Source of the DNA: Christensenella sp. UBA1750
GTDB lineage: Bacteria > Bacillota > Clostridia > Christensenellales > UBA1750
Direction of reading: 5' to 3'
Assembly: GCA_002315655.1 (NCBI GenBank)
Contig: DCHO01000020.1
Location: forward strand, 36,286 to 59,417
Length of the DNA stretch: 23,132 bases
How positions within the stretch are numbered: position 1 is the first letter of the stretch; each line of letters opens with the position of its first letter. Under the pieces are notes generated by a model. That model saw only the letters and a program-made list of their open reading frames with translations. It had not been told where the DNA came from and made no database searches. Shown here in pieces: positions 8,458 to 14,336 of the stretch. The position numbers and the translations under genes are program-made.

Positions 8458-8712
8458 CAAAAAAATCTGCGCCCAAACACATTTGGGACGCAGAGCATGA
8501 TTGTCTCTTCGTGGTACCACCCAAGTTCGTCTTTCCCGTCCGACAACGGTACTTTTGACCTCTTGCACGCGATAAAGGGCGCACCCTTGTGGCTCCCGGG
8601 TGAACTTCGGCGCATCTTCCGTTCTCGGTCTGCTTTCAGCCGGTGGCAGACCTCTCTTTTGAAAACGGCGGCAAGACGGCTTACTCAAAATTCCATTCAT
8701 CACCACAACATG
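8458..8712 (-). promoter_or_regulatory. T-box riboswitch controlling pheS-pheT-zapA
   Basis: On the minus strand the leader shows the T-box landmarks in order: an AGTA motif in GAGTAAGCC; an AGAGAGG bulge region; a terminal-loop hairpin GGTCTGC/GCAGACC around ACCGGCTGAAA; the specifier-loop strand GCCGAAGTTCACC, in which TTC (Phe) is followed by A; and the T-box GGGTGGTACCACG at 8510-8522. The terminator hairpin follows at 8467-8493. The Phe specifier agrees with the downstream genes. Uncharged tRNA-Phe is expected to favour the antiterminator. This leader accounts for most of the 392-base gap between pheS and the lipoprotein gene. Confidence 0.93.
8459..8493 (-). terminator. Regulatory terminator of the T-box
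   Basis: CTGCGTCCCAAA pairs with TTTGGGCGCAG (one bulged base) across a 4-base loop, followed by ATTTTTTT on the minus strand. Its position directly after the T-box sequence makes it the attenuator of the riboswitch. Confidence 0.9.
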
Positions 8713-8716
8713 ATAT

Positions 8717-8745
8717 TTTATAGCACAGGCGGCGAAAAAAGTCAA
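8717..8745 (-). promoter_or_regulatory. Promoter of the T-box/pheST transcript
   Basis: Minus strand TTGACT, 17-base spacer, TATAAA. The predicted start is near 8710, just before the first T-box stem. Confidence 0.8.
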
Positions 8746-8803
8746 CCTTTCTCCAATGCTTTTCCCCGTCTGTACCGTATTTTTACACACGCCGCATCGG
8801 ATA

Positions 8804-9148
8804 TCAATTCTCCGTGTTGCGGGTATAGTATTCCTGATAGTATTCGCCTTCCTGCTCGCCTTCCAGGATGAACTCATCGTCGCCATAGAAGGTGATAGTG
8901 TAGGTTTCCACCAGTTCGTCAGAGTAAGCGATGGTGAGCTGGTCGCCCTCCAGCGTGTAGGTCACTTCCAGCGGGAAGCCGTACATGGTGGCCACAACGG
9001 TGCCATCCTTGAGAAATTCGTATTCTATGTTGCCCGAGGTGTCCTTCCAGTCGCCGATCAGCAGCTTGGCCGGCCCACAGGCAGAAAGCGTCATCATCAG
9101 CACAAGAAGAAGTGAAACGGCAATCGCCTTGATCCCAAACTTTTTCAT
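8804..9148 (-). CDS. Small lipocalin-like lipoprotein
   Basis: A 114-residue secreted lipoprotein. The signal peptide has a basic start (MKKFGIK), a hydrophobic core and the lipobox LSAC with the lipidated Cys at 24. The mature part (IGDWKDTSGNIEYEFLKDGTV, then LTIAYSDELVETYTITFYGDDEFIL) has the short beta-strand pattern of the lipocalin-like DUF5640 type domain, seen in many Clostridial lipoproteins. The start at 9148 is chosen because AAGGAG lies eight bases upstream and the signal peptide then begins normally; an ATG eight codons earlier lacks support. Its promoter is at 9188-9216. No function beyond surface attachment is visible. Confidence 0.85.
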   Translation of the reverse strand: MKKFGIKAIAVSLLLVLMMTLSACGPAKLLIGDWKDTSGNIEYEFLKDGTVVATMYGFPLEVTYTLEGDQLTIAYSDELVETYTITFYGDDEFILEGEQEGEYYQEYYTRNTEN

Positions 9149-9187
9149 AAAGGTTTCTCCTTTTCGAAACATCCTTTTTCCTCATTT

Positions 9188-9216
9188 ATCCTACCACATT
9201 TTGCCGCTTTGGTCAA
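9188..9216 (-). promoter_or_regulatory. Probable promoter of the lipoprotein gene
   Basis: Minus strand TTGACC, 17-base spacer, TAGGAT; the -10 box matches four of six positions. It lies about 40 bases upstream of the chosen ATG. Confidence 0.55.
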
Positions 9217-9285
9217 ATGCTTCCGGGTGATGTTCATCATTTGTTTGCTTTTTCCTGCCCTTTGCAAAAAATCTCGCTGCAAATG

Positions 9286-9314
9286 TTGCCTTTTTCCCGG
9301 TTTCGCGGTATGCT
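9286..9314 (+). promoter_or_regulatory. Weak candidate promoter of the aminotransferase-like gene
   Basis: TTGCCT, a 17-base spacer and TATGCT, each matching four of six consensus positions, about 33 bases before the ATG at 9348. This is the best match in the divergent intergenic region but is not strong. Confidence 0.35.
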
Positions 9315-9347
9315 TGAAGACAAAGACAGGTAAAGAAGGGATTTTTT

Positions 9348-10394
9348 ATGGAACAGAATATGGAATTTTTCACTCTCTATCAGAAGGTGATGAGCAAATA
9401 CTCGCGGTTGCTCGGCTCCGGCAGCCCATCCTTCATCCTCCCGGAAAATATCGACCTTAAACAAATGGTCGTTTCCTCGCTGACAAATCCCGGGGATAAG
9501 GTTCTAATTCTGGAAAACGGCACGGAAGGGCACGCCTTTTACGATCTTGTGAAGGCCGTAGGCGGCAAGCCCGTGAAGTTCGCTCTCGATGCGCACCTGG
9601 CTCTGCCCGCAGAGCCCCTGCGCAACTTCCTCAAAAAAGAGACCGGCTTTAAGTTTGCCACCCTCGTCCACTGCGAAAAAGCATCGGGAATGCTCAACGA
9701 TGTGCAGACCCTCTGCCCCATCTTAAAGGAAAACGGCATTCTGCCCGTAGTGGATTCCGCATTCGCCCTGTTCGGCAACCCGCTGGACGTGCGCCGCGCC
9801 CGCATCGACATTCTGCTGGGTGAAACCTCCGGCGTGCTTTCCTGCACAAATCATTTGCCGCTCGTCACGGTTTCCCACGAAGCCTTTCACAAAATGGAGG
9901 GCACATCTTCCCACGATTCCCTGCTCTGCTTCAAAAACTGGCAGAAGGAGCGGGCTTTCCCCTACGACATTCCCACGGAAACCGTAAATGAAATCGGGAG
10001 CACGCTGGATGCCATCGACGCAGACAAGGCTCTGCTCCTGCGCCACACCCGCGTTTCCGCCGCCGTCCGCGCCGCCCTCATCGCCGGCGGGCTTGCCCTC
10101 TACGGCAAGGACGGCTTCTCCGGCACTTTCTCCGCCTTCCGTGTGCCAAGGGAAACCACCGCCTCCGCTCTGCTCCAAGCTCTGCAAAATACGCCCGATC
10201 TGCCGATTTTCGATTCCTCCGCGCTCCTGCAAAGCCCGATGCTCACCATCGACCACACCGGCACAAACGGCACGGAAGAAAAAATGCTTCTCCTGCTCAA
10301 CACCCTGTCGCAGGTTCTTCCCTCCTTAGGCTTCCCCCTGAAGGGCGATATGCTCAAAGCCTTCCGCTACCACATCACCGACCCCAGGAATTAG
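9348..10394 (+). CDS. Class V aminotransferase-fold protein lacking the PLP lysine
   Basis: A 348-residue protein aligning by eye with alanine-glyoxylate/serine-pyruvate aminotransferases across its length: NPGDKVLILENGTEGHA (residues 47-63), VHCEKASGMLNDV (107-119), VVDSAFALFGNPLDVRRARIDILLGE (134-159), and a closing small domain. Asp136, which would bind the pyridine nitrogen of PLP, is kept. In the DILYSGSQKVL-type motif this protein reads DILLGETSGVL, so Gly162 stands where the Schiff-base Lys should be, and the substrate carboxylate Arg of VLRIG is Thr300 in MLTID. It therefore looks like a pseudoenzyme or a cofactor-binding regulator. The ATG follows GAAGGGA at six bases. It is the only plus-strand gene here and is transcribed alone. 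Confidence 0.75.
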   Translation: MEQNMEFFTLYQKVMSKYSRLLGSGSPSFILPENIDLKQMVVSSLTNPGDKVLILENGTEGHAFYDLVKAVGGKPVKFALDAHLALPAEPLRNFLKKETGFKFATLVHCEKASGMLNDVQTLCPILKENGILPVVDSAFALFGNPLDVRRARIDILLGETSGVLSCTNHLPLVTVSHEAFHKMEGTSSHDSLLCFKNWQKERAFPYDIPTETVNEIGSTLDAIDADKALLLRHTRVSAAVRAALIAGGLALYGKDGFSGTFSAFRVPRETTASALLQALQNTPDLPIFDSSALLQSPMLTIDHTGTNGTEEKMLLLLNTLSQVLPSLGFPLKGDMLKAFRYHITDPRN

Positions 10395-10431
10395 AAATAG
10401 CCATCACGTATGATTCGTGATGGCTCTATTT
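10395..10431. terminator. Bidirectional terminator between convergent genes
   Basis: AGCCATCACG and CGTGATGGCT form a 10-bp perfect stem at 10399-10408 and 10416-10425 with a 7-base loop; flanking AAATAG and CTATTT can extend it past a small bulge. It fills the 38-base gap between two genes reading towards each other and can serve both. Confidence 0.75.
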
Positions 10432-10432
10432 G

Positions 10433-11326
10433 TCAGTTTACTAAAAGCACAATGATTAGCAGCAGAAATATGCCAACCCCTACGCAGGCCATTATTTTGT
10501 ACATTTTCTTATCGTGTTCTTTTTTCTCGGATTGACGTCTTTCAATTTCTTTCTTCTTAGCCAGATATAGTGAAGTAAACTTTTCAAAGTCCGAATCGCT
10601 ATTACTATATAACATTGTTTTCTGGTATATTTGCTCCATCTTATTATACCAAGCAACGGCTAATTCATGCTTCACATCTACGCCAGTCAAGTAGTCTTCA
10701 ACGTTGAAGTTGGAAATAGCAAACATACCAAACTCATGAATATTTTGTCTATCACTGGGAACTGGAAAATTTGCAATTAAGGCAACTTTTTCCCTTTCAA
10801 TCTTATCTTCGTAATTACTATCGACCTTATTAGCAACACTTGTAGCAATCGTTCCAAAGAATGTCGTTGGATGCTTCTTTTGTTCAATCGTATTCATTTG
10901 GAGAAAAAAATCTCTCATTACATTATCCCTGTGTTGAGTCTGAATCTCTGCTCCACACCAAGGACAGACAAGTTCAAGAGAACTTAATGGCCCATTACAG
11001 TTAGGGCATCTCCGAACACTTTCCTCTTGTTGCTTTGTTTCTTTAGGAATAGTGTTTTCTTCCTTGCGGTAAGGTATATTTGTATTTTTTGAAAATCTAC
11101 TGTTTTGAAAGTTCTGTTGAACTTGTTCCCATTTTCTATTCTTATCCGGTGGTGTGAAAGAAGAAGTTGGTGCTACATACTGTCCGTACACATCGCCAGC
11201 CTGTTCTCCTTTGTATTGATAATTGCCATTTTGTCTATTTTCAGAAACAGGAATCTTATTTCCACAGTATTGGCAAAATGCAGCATCTTCTTTTATTTGT
11301 TTCCCACATTTAGTACAAAACGCCAT
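10433..11326 (-). CDS. A+T-rich double zinc-ribbon membrane protein
   Basis: A 297-residue protein of unknown function. Two zinc ribbons are visible: Cys4, Cys7, Cys18 and Cys21 at the N terminus, and Cys107, Cys110, Cys121 and Cys124. Between them is a polar, Asn/Gln-rich linker. A middle part (TFFGTIATSVANKVDSNYEDKIEREK to HEFGMFAISNF) is followed by a charged, probably coiled-coil region (KKKEIERRQSEKKEHDKK). One membrane segment closes the protein (about 276-296), giving a tail-anchored layout with ribbons in the cytoplasm. The gene is clearly richer in A+T than its neighbours and uses AT-ending codons, which suggests recent acquisition. GGAGG lies six bases before the ATG, and it has its own promoter and terminator. 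Confidence 0.8.
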   Translation of the reverse strand: MAFCTKCGKQIKEDAAFCQYCGNKIPVSENRQNGNYQYKGEQAGDVYGQYVAPTSSFTPPDKNRKWEQVQQNFQNSRFSKNTNIPYRKEENTIPKETKQQEESVRRCPNCNGPLSSLELVCPWCGAEIQTQHRDNVMRDFFLQMNTIEQKKHPTTFFGTIATSVANKVDSNYEDKIEREKVALIANFPVPSDRQNIHEFGMFAISNFNVEDYLTGVDVKHELAVAWYNKMEQIYQKTMLYSNSDSDFEKFTSLYLAKKKEIERRQSEKKEHDKKMYKIMACVGVGIFLLLIIVLLVN

Positions 11327-11348
11327 ATATTCATCCTCCTTTTTGATA

Positions 11349-11377
11349 AGTATATATCGTAATCATACCTAAGTCAA
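11349..11377 (-). promoter_or_regulatory. Promoter of the A+T-rich zinc-ribbon gene
   Basis: Minus strand TTGACT, 17-base spacer, TATACT, directly upstream of the strong GGAGG site. The start site would be near 11342, giving a very short leader. Confidence 0.78.
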
Positions 11378-11390
11378 CAAAATTTAATCA

Positions 11391-12044
11391 CTATTTTACA
11401 GATATTTTCATTTCATCCTCGCTAACGGTACAGGGCATAAACCAAACTTCCACGCCGCCCTCCTTCGCTTCCTGCAAAGCAGCAGCAAAGGCCGGGTCTG
11501 TTTTCGTGTTCGGGCGCACCTCAAACACCTTTTCCATCTGAATCACAAAGGCCACGGCACAGCGATAGCCCATTTTCACCGCCCTTGTCAACTCGTGCAG
11601 GTGCTTCACCGCCCGTTCGGAGGGCGCATCGGGAAAATATCCCACGCCATCCACTTCCAGTGTGCATCCCTTGACCTCCAGCAGCCACATTTCCCCGTTT
11701 TTCTCCATGGAAAAGTCCAGCCTCGATTGTCCGAACACAGTTTCCGGCCTCACATTTTCAAGCCGCCCTTGCAGCCACTCTTTCACCGCGACATTGGGCG
11801 CCTGGCTGTCGATGTTTACCCAGCCTAAGTTTGGTTTTTTCACGGCAATTAGGTCATACCGCGTCTTTCGGTTCGGATTGTCGGATTTTGTCAGCACAAC
11901 CTCTGCCCCCGGAATCAGCAATTCCCGGCACCGCCCGGTGTTCTTCACATGAACGGTCAGTGTCTCGCCGTTTCGTTCCACCCTTGCAATGAATCGGTTC
12001 GGACGCTCCACAAAACGGGCAACACAGGTGTTTGCATACTTCAT
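11391..12044 (-). CDS. sfsA: SfsA family nuclease
   Basis: A 217-residue SfsA protein. The family was named for a sugar-fermentation phenotype in E. coli and has a PD-(D/E)XK-like nuclease fold with an N-terminal OB-like domain. N-terminal hallmarks are RFVERPNRFIARV, HVKNTGRCRELLIPGA and RYDLIAVKKPNLGWVNIDS. The probable metal site is Asp110 (QSRLDFSM), Glu123 and Lys125 (LLEVKGCTLE). PDAPSERAVKHLHEL and the C-terminal part are intact, and length is typical. The ATG overlaps the stop of the upstream RNA methyltransferase by four bases (ATGA), so the two are co-translated. In vivo role is unsettled for the family. Confidence 0.95.
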   Translation of the reverse strand: MKYANTCVARFVERPNRFIARVERNGETLTVHVKNTGRCRELLIPGAEVVLTKSDNPNRKTRYDLIAVKKPNLGWVNIDSQAPNVAVKEWLQGRLENVRPETVFGQSRLDFSMEKNGEMWLLEVKGCTLEVDGVGYFPDAPSERAVKHLHELTRAVKMGYRCAVAFVIQMEKVFEVRPNTKTDPAFAAALQEAKEGGVEVWFMPCTVSEDEMKISVK

Positions 12045-12823
12045 CTGGTATAATGCCTTTCGCGGAAAATGTCGTAAATGAGGATGCCCGCCGCCACGGA
12101 GGCGTTGAGGGATTCCGCGCCGCCCGCCATGGGCAGCTTAAATCTGTGGGTCGCGGTCTCCATCACCGCATCGCTGACGCCGCGCCCTTCGCTGCCGATG
12201 ACCAAAATCATTTTCTCCGGCAGCCTTTCCCGGGCATAGAAATCCTGCCCGTGCAATTCCGACACCAGCACGGCATAGCCCTCCTGCTTCTTTTCATTCA
12301 GCAGCGCGGCCAAGTCGTTGGTCTGCACAATGGGCGTGCGGAACAGCGAACCCATCGTGGCACGCACCCCTTTGGGCGAATAAGGGTCGGCACAGCCCGC
12401 GCCCATCAGCACGCCGCCAAAGCCCGCCGCGTCGCAGGTGCGCAAAATCGTCCCGCAGTTGCCGGGATCCTGCACGCCGTCCAGTGCCACAAGCGGCCCC
12501 TCTTTCAGCTGCAGAGCCGGAATTTTCGCGGAAAGCACCACATCCTGCGGGGTTTTGGCCTCCGAAGCCGCCTCAATGATGTGCGCCGTCACGGGAAACA
12601 CATTGGCTCCCTGCGCTTCGCACAAATCCACAAGATCGCGGTATTCGGTCAGCTTTTCTTCATCCACAAAAAGAGTGTCCACGTTCAGCTCCCTTGCCGC
12701 CTCATAGCACATTTTGCGCCCTTCCACCCGCATAAGCCCCGTGCTTTTGCGCACTTTCCCCTCGGACAGTGCTTTCATGGCGCGTACCTTTTCATTGGAT
12801 GTGGAGGTCAATGTTGTGAACAT
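12041..12823 (-). CDS. SpoU/TrmH family RNA 2'-O-methyltransferase
   Basis: A 260-residue SPOUT methyltransferase that would transfer methyl from S-adenosylmethionine to a ribose 2'-OH of rRNA or tRNA. An N-terminal substrate-binding domain (residues 1-100, including RVEGRKMCYEA) precedes the SpoU catalytic domain with motif 1 LDGVQDPGNCGTILRT (114-129), motif 2 LVIGSEGRGVSDAV (207-220) and motif 3 LPMAGGAESLNASVAAGIL (230-248), the last forming the knot. The frame is open upstream as far as 12883, but that stretch holds the rplT terminator, so ATG at 12823 with AAAGGGG upstream is chosen. It follows rplT, as related methyltransferase genes often do. The exact nucleotide target cannot be read. 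Confidence 0.92.
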   Translation of the reverse strand: MFTTLTSTSNEKVRAMKALSEGKVRKSTGLMRVEGRKMCYEAARELNVDTLFVDEEKLTEYRDLVDLCEAQGANVFPVTAHIIEAASEAKTPQDVVLSAKIPALQLKEGPLVALDGVQDPGNCGTILRTCDAAGFGGVLMGAGCADPYSPKGVRATMGSLFRTPIVQTNDLAALLNEKKQEGYAVLVSELHGQDFYARERLPEKMILVIGSEGRGVSDAVMETATHRFKLPMAGGAESLNASVAAGILIYDIFRERHYTR

Positions 12824-12849
12824 GGCAAAACCCCTTTCAGATAAATAGG

Positions 12850-12880
12850 AAAAACCCTCCGAAGGAAACCTGCGGAGGGT
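12850..12880 (-). terminator. Terminator of infC-rpmI-rplT
   Basis: ACCCTCCG and CGGAGGGT form an 8-bp stem, extended inside by AGG/CCT past a mismatch, followed by TTTTT on the minus strand. It begins 16 bases after the rplT stop. Confidence 0.9.
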
Positions 12881-12895
12881 CATTTTGCGTTTCTC

Positions 12896-13252
12896 TTACG
12901 CCAGCTTGCTCTTGGCAAGCTCCACGACCTTGGCAAAAGCGGCGGGGTCGGAGATGGCGAGCTCGGAGAGCATCTTGCGATTGATGTCCACGTTGGCGAG
13001 CTTCAGACCGTTGATGAAGCGGCTGTAAGACAGACCATAGGGACGGACAGCCGCGTTGATACGGGCGATCCAGAGCTTGCGGAAGTCGCGCTTGCGCAGA
13101 CGACGACCGACATAAGCATAACGCAGAGAGCGGGCGACCTGCTCGCTGGCTGCACGGAACTGCTTGGACTTTCCACCAAAATAGCCCTTGGCAAGCTTGA
13201 AAATCTTCCTGCGGCGCTTCTTGGCGTTGACCGACATTTTAATTCTGGCCAT
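12896..13252 (-). CDS. rplT: 50S ribosomal protein L20
   Basis: A 118-residue L20, needed early in 50S assembly and, in Bacillus and E. coli, the repressor that controls its own operon by binding the leader mRNA. The basic N-terminal extension (RRRKIFKLAKGYFGGKSK) and the globular part (RFINGLKLANVDINRKMLSELA) are complete and of normal length. AGGAGG is nine bases before the ATG. It is the last gene of the infC operon. Confidence 0.99.
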   Translation of the reverse strand: MARIKMSVNAKKRRRKIFKLAKGYFGGKSKQFRAASEQVARSLRYAYVGRRLRKRDFRKLWIARINAAVRPYGLSYSRFINGLKLANVDINRKMLSELAISDPAAFAKVVELAKSKLA

Positions 13253-13290
13253 TTTAATTTGCCTCCTTTAGTTTACCACAACAAGATTAC

Positions 13291-13488
13291 TTACTTGTAG
13301 GGAATCAGCTTCTTGATGGTGTTGCCCTCGGTCACGGTGGTGAAACCAGCCTGACGGAGGTTGCGCTTACGCTTGGTGCTCTTCTTGTTGAGGATGTGGC
13401 TCTTGAAAGCCTTCTGGTGCTTGACCAGACCATTCTTCGTTAAGGAAAAACGCTTGGCAGCGCCTCTGTGCGATTTCTGCTTAGGCAT
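13291..13488 (-). CDS. rpmI: 50S ribosomal protein L35
   Basis: A 65-residue L35 with the usual basic sequence (MPKQKSHRGAAKRFSLTKNG; KSTKRKRNLRQAGF). GGAGG is nine bases before the ATG. It sits between infC and rplT with gaps of 38 bases on each side, the normal operon order. Confidence 0.99.
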   Translation of the reverse strand: MPKQKSHRGAAKRFSLTKNGLVKHQKAFKSHILNKKSTKRKRNLRQAGFTTVTEGNTIKKLIPYK

Positions 13489-13526
13489 AGGAAATATCCT
13501 CCTCTCGTAAGGGTAATATATGAGAA

Positions 13527-14048
13527 TTACTTGTCCTGCTTGGGGGAAAGCATCATCGTCATGGTTCTGCCCTCGGTGGCAGGCTTCTTATCCATGTTGG
13601 CGTAATCCTTGACCCTGCTGTAGAACTCGTTCATCACATCGAGGCCGACATCGGAGTGGGTAATCATGCGTCCGCGGAAGCGGATGCTGACCTTCACCTT
13701 GTTGCCCGCCTGGAGGAACCTGATGCACTCGCGCTCGCGCACGGCGATGTCATGCTCCTCGATGGTGGCAGAAAGCTGGACACCCTTGACCTCAATGACC
13801 TTCTGGTTCTTCCGCGCTTCCTTCTCCCGTTTTGCCTGTTCAAAGCGATATTTGCCGTAGTCCATGATCTTGCAGACCGGGGGCTTGGCGGTGGGGGCGA
13901 TCTTCACCAGGTCGAGCTCGGCTTCCTCTGCCAGCTCCATGGCCTTCGCCGTGGGCATCACGCCCAACTGCTCGCCGTCCTGACCGATCACTCTGACCTC
14001 TCTGTCGCGGATCTCTTCATTGATCATCATGTCCATACTTTCCGAAAT
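13527..14048 (-). CDS. infC: Translation initiation factor IF-3
   Basis: IF-3 binds the 30S subunit and enforces start-codon and initiator-tRNA fidelity. N-terminal domain: NEEIRDREVRVIGQDGEQLGV and KIAPTAKPPVCKIMDYGKYRFEQ; linker rich in Lys/Glu; C-terminal domain from about 90 (KGVQLSATIEEHDI to TMMLSPKQDK). Start choice is unusual. GGAGGTG at 14050-14056 is followed three bases after its GGAGG by an in-frame ATT at 14048; the first good ATG, at 14036, is 15 bases away, and an ATG at 14066 lies upstream of the ribosome-binding site. Because many bacterial infC genes start at ATT and self-regulate through it, ATT is preferred, giving 173 residues. If the ATG at 14036 is used the protein has 169. 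Confidence 0.93.
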   Translation of the reverse strand: MSESMDMMINEEIRDREVRVIGQDGEQLGVMPTAKAMELAEEAELDLVKIAPTAKPPVCKIMDYGKYRFEQAKREKEARKNQKVIEVKGVQLSATIEEHDIAVRERECIRFLQAGNKVKVSIRFRGRMITHSDVGLDVMNEFYSRVKDYANMDKKPATEGRTMTMMLSPKQDK

Positions 14049-14248
14049 ACACCTCCGACAATTCATCGTCTTGTTCCTGTGAAACGCTCTCTCCGGCTCG
14101 TGTACGGCAATTCCCGTTTACACATAAAACAAGCGGGCAGACAGAATCCACCCGCTTGGTAAACACAACATATTCCTGCATGTGCTTGCATTTTGACCCG
14201 ACCGCGTGGCGGTGTGCGGGTGAGAAGCGGGGGCTTCTTCTTCAACAC
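14049..14248 (-). promoter_or_regulatory. infC operon leader, probable L20-type autoregulatory region
   Basis: About 200 bases of non-coding leader lie between the promoter and infC. Minus-strand hairpins include ACCGC/GCGGT inside ACCCG/CGGGT (about 14191-14217) and CAAGCGGG/CCCGCTTG at 14130-14158 followed by TTTTATG, a likely attenuator. GTTTAC before and GTAAAC after the latter could form a competing or enclosing stem. Firmicute infC-rpmI-rplT operons are commonly controlled by L20 binding to such a leader; the match here is by position and layout, not by covariance search. Confidence 0.6.
14126..14158 (-). terminator. Putative attenuator in the infC leader
   Basis: CAAGCGGG and CCCGCTTG make an 8-bp perfect stem around a 13-base loop, followed by TTTTA on the minus strand, about 80 bases upstream of infC. 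A terminator here would be meaningful only as a regulated one. Confidence 0.6.
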
Positions 14249-14253
14249 TGGAT

Positions 14254-14282
14254 ATTATAGCAACATCCGAAAATCTTGTCAA
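14254..14282 (-). promoter_or_regulatory. Consensus sigma-A promoter of infC-rpmI-rplT
   Basis: Minus strand TTGACA, exactly 17 bases, TATAAT: perfect in both boxes and in spacing, as expected for a highly expressed translation operon. Confidence 0.92.
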
Positions 14283-14336
14283 CGGTTTTTCCCGCAATTA
14301 ACAGGATTCTCTGCGAAATTTTCGAAATTTTCCGCA

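Noticed and set aside
8335..8886. Minus-strand open frame of 183 codons across the pheS leader
   Set aside because: It covers the T-box, promoter and terminator, whose RNA features explain the sequence.
10433..11326. Prophage or insertion sequence
   Set aside because: No transposase, integrase, inverted repeats or target duplication are visible around the A+T-rich gene.
12824..12883. Longer N terminus for the SpoU methyltransferase
   Set aside because: The extra 20 codons run through the rplT terminator hairpin, and a good ribosome-binding site precedes the ATG at 12823.
14063..14248. Small open frame in the infC leader as a leader peptide
   Set aside because: It has no ribosome-binding site, and its start would coincide with the predicted transcription start; the structured leader explains the region better.
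14310..14335. Near-palindrome after the Hint gene as a terminator
   Set aside because: The AT-rich stem has mismatches and is not followed by a T-run on the minus strand, so it was not called.
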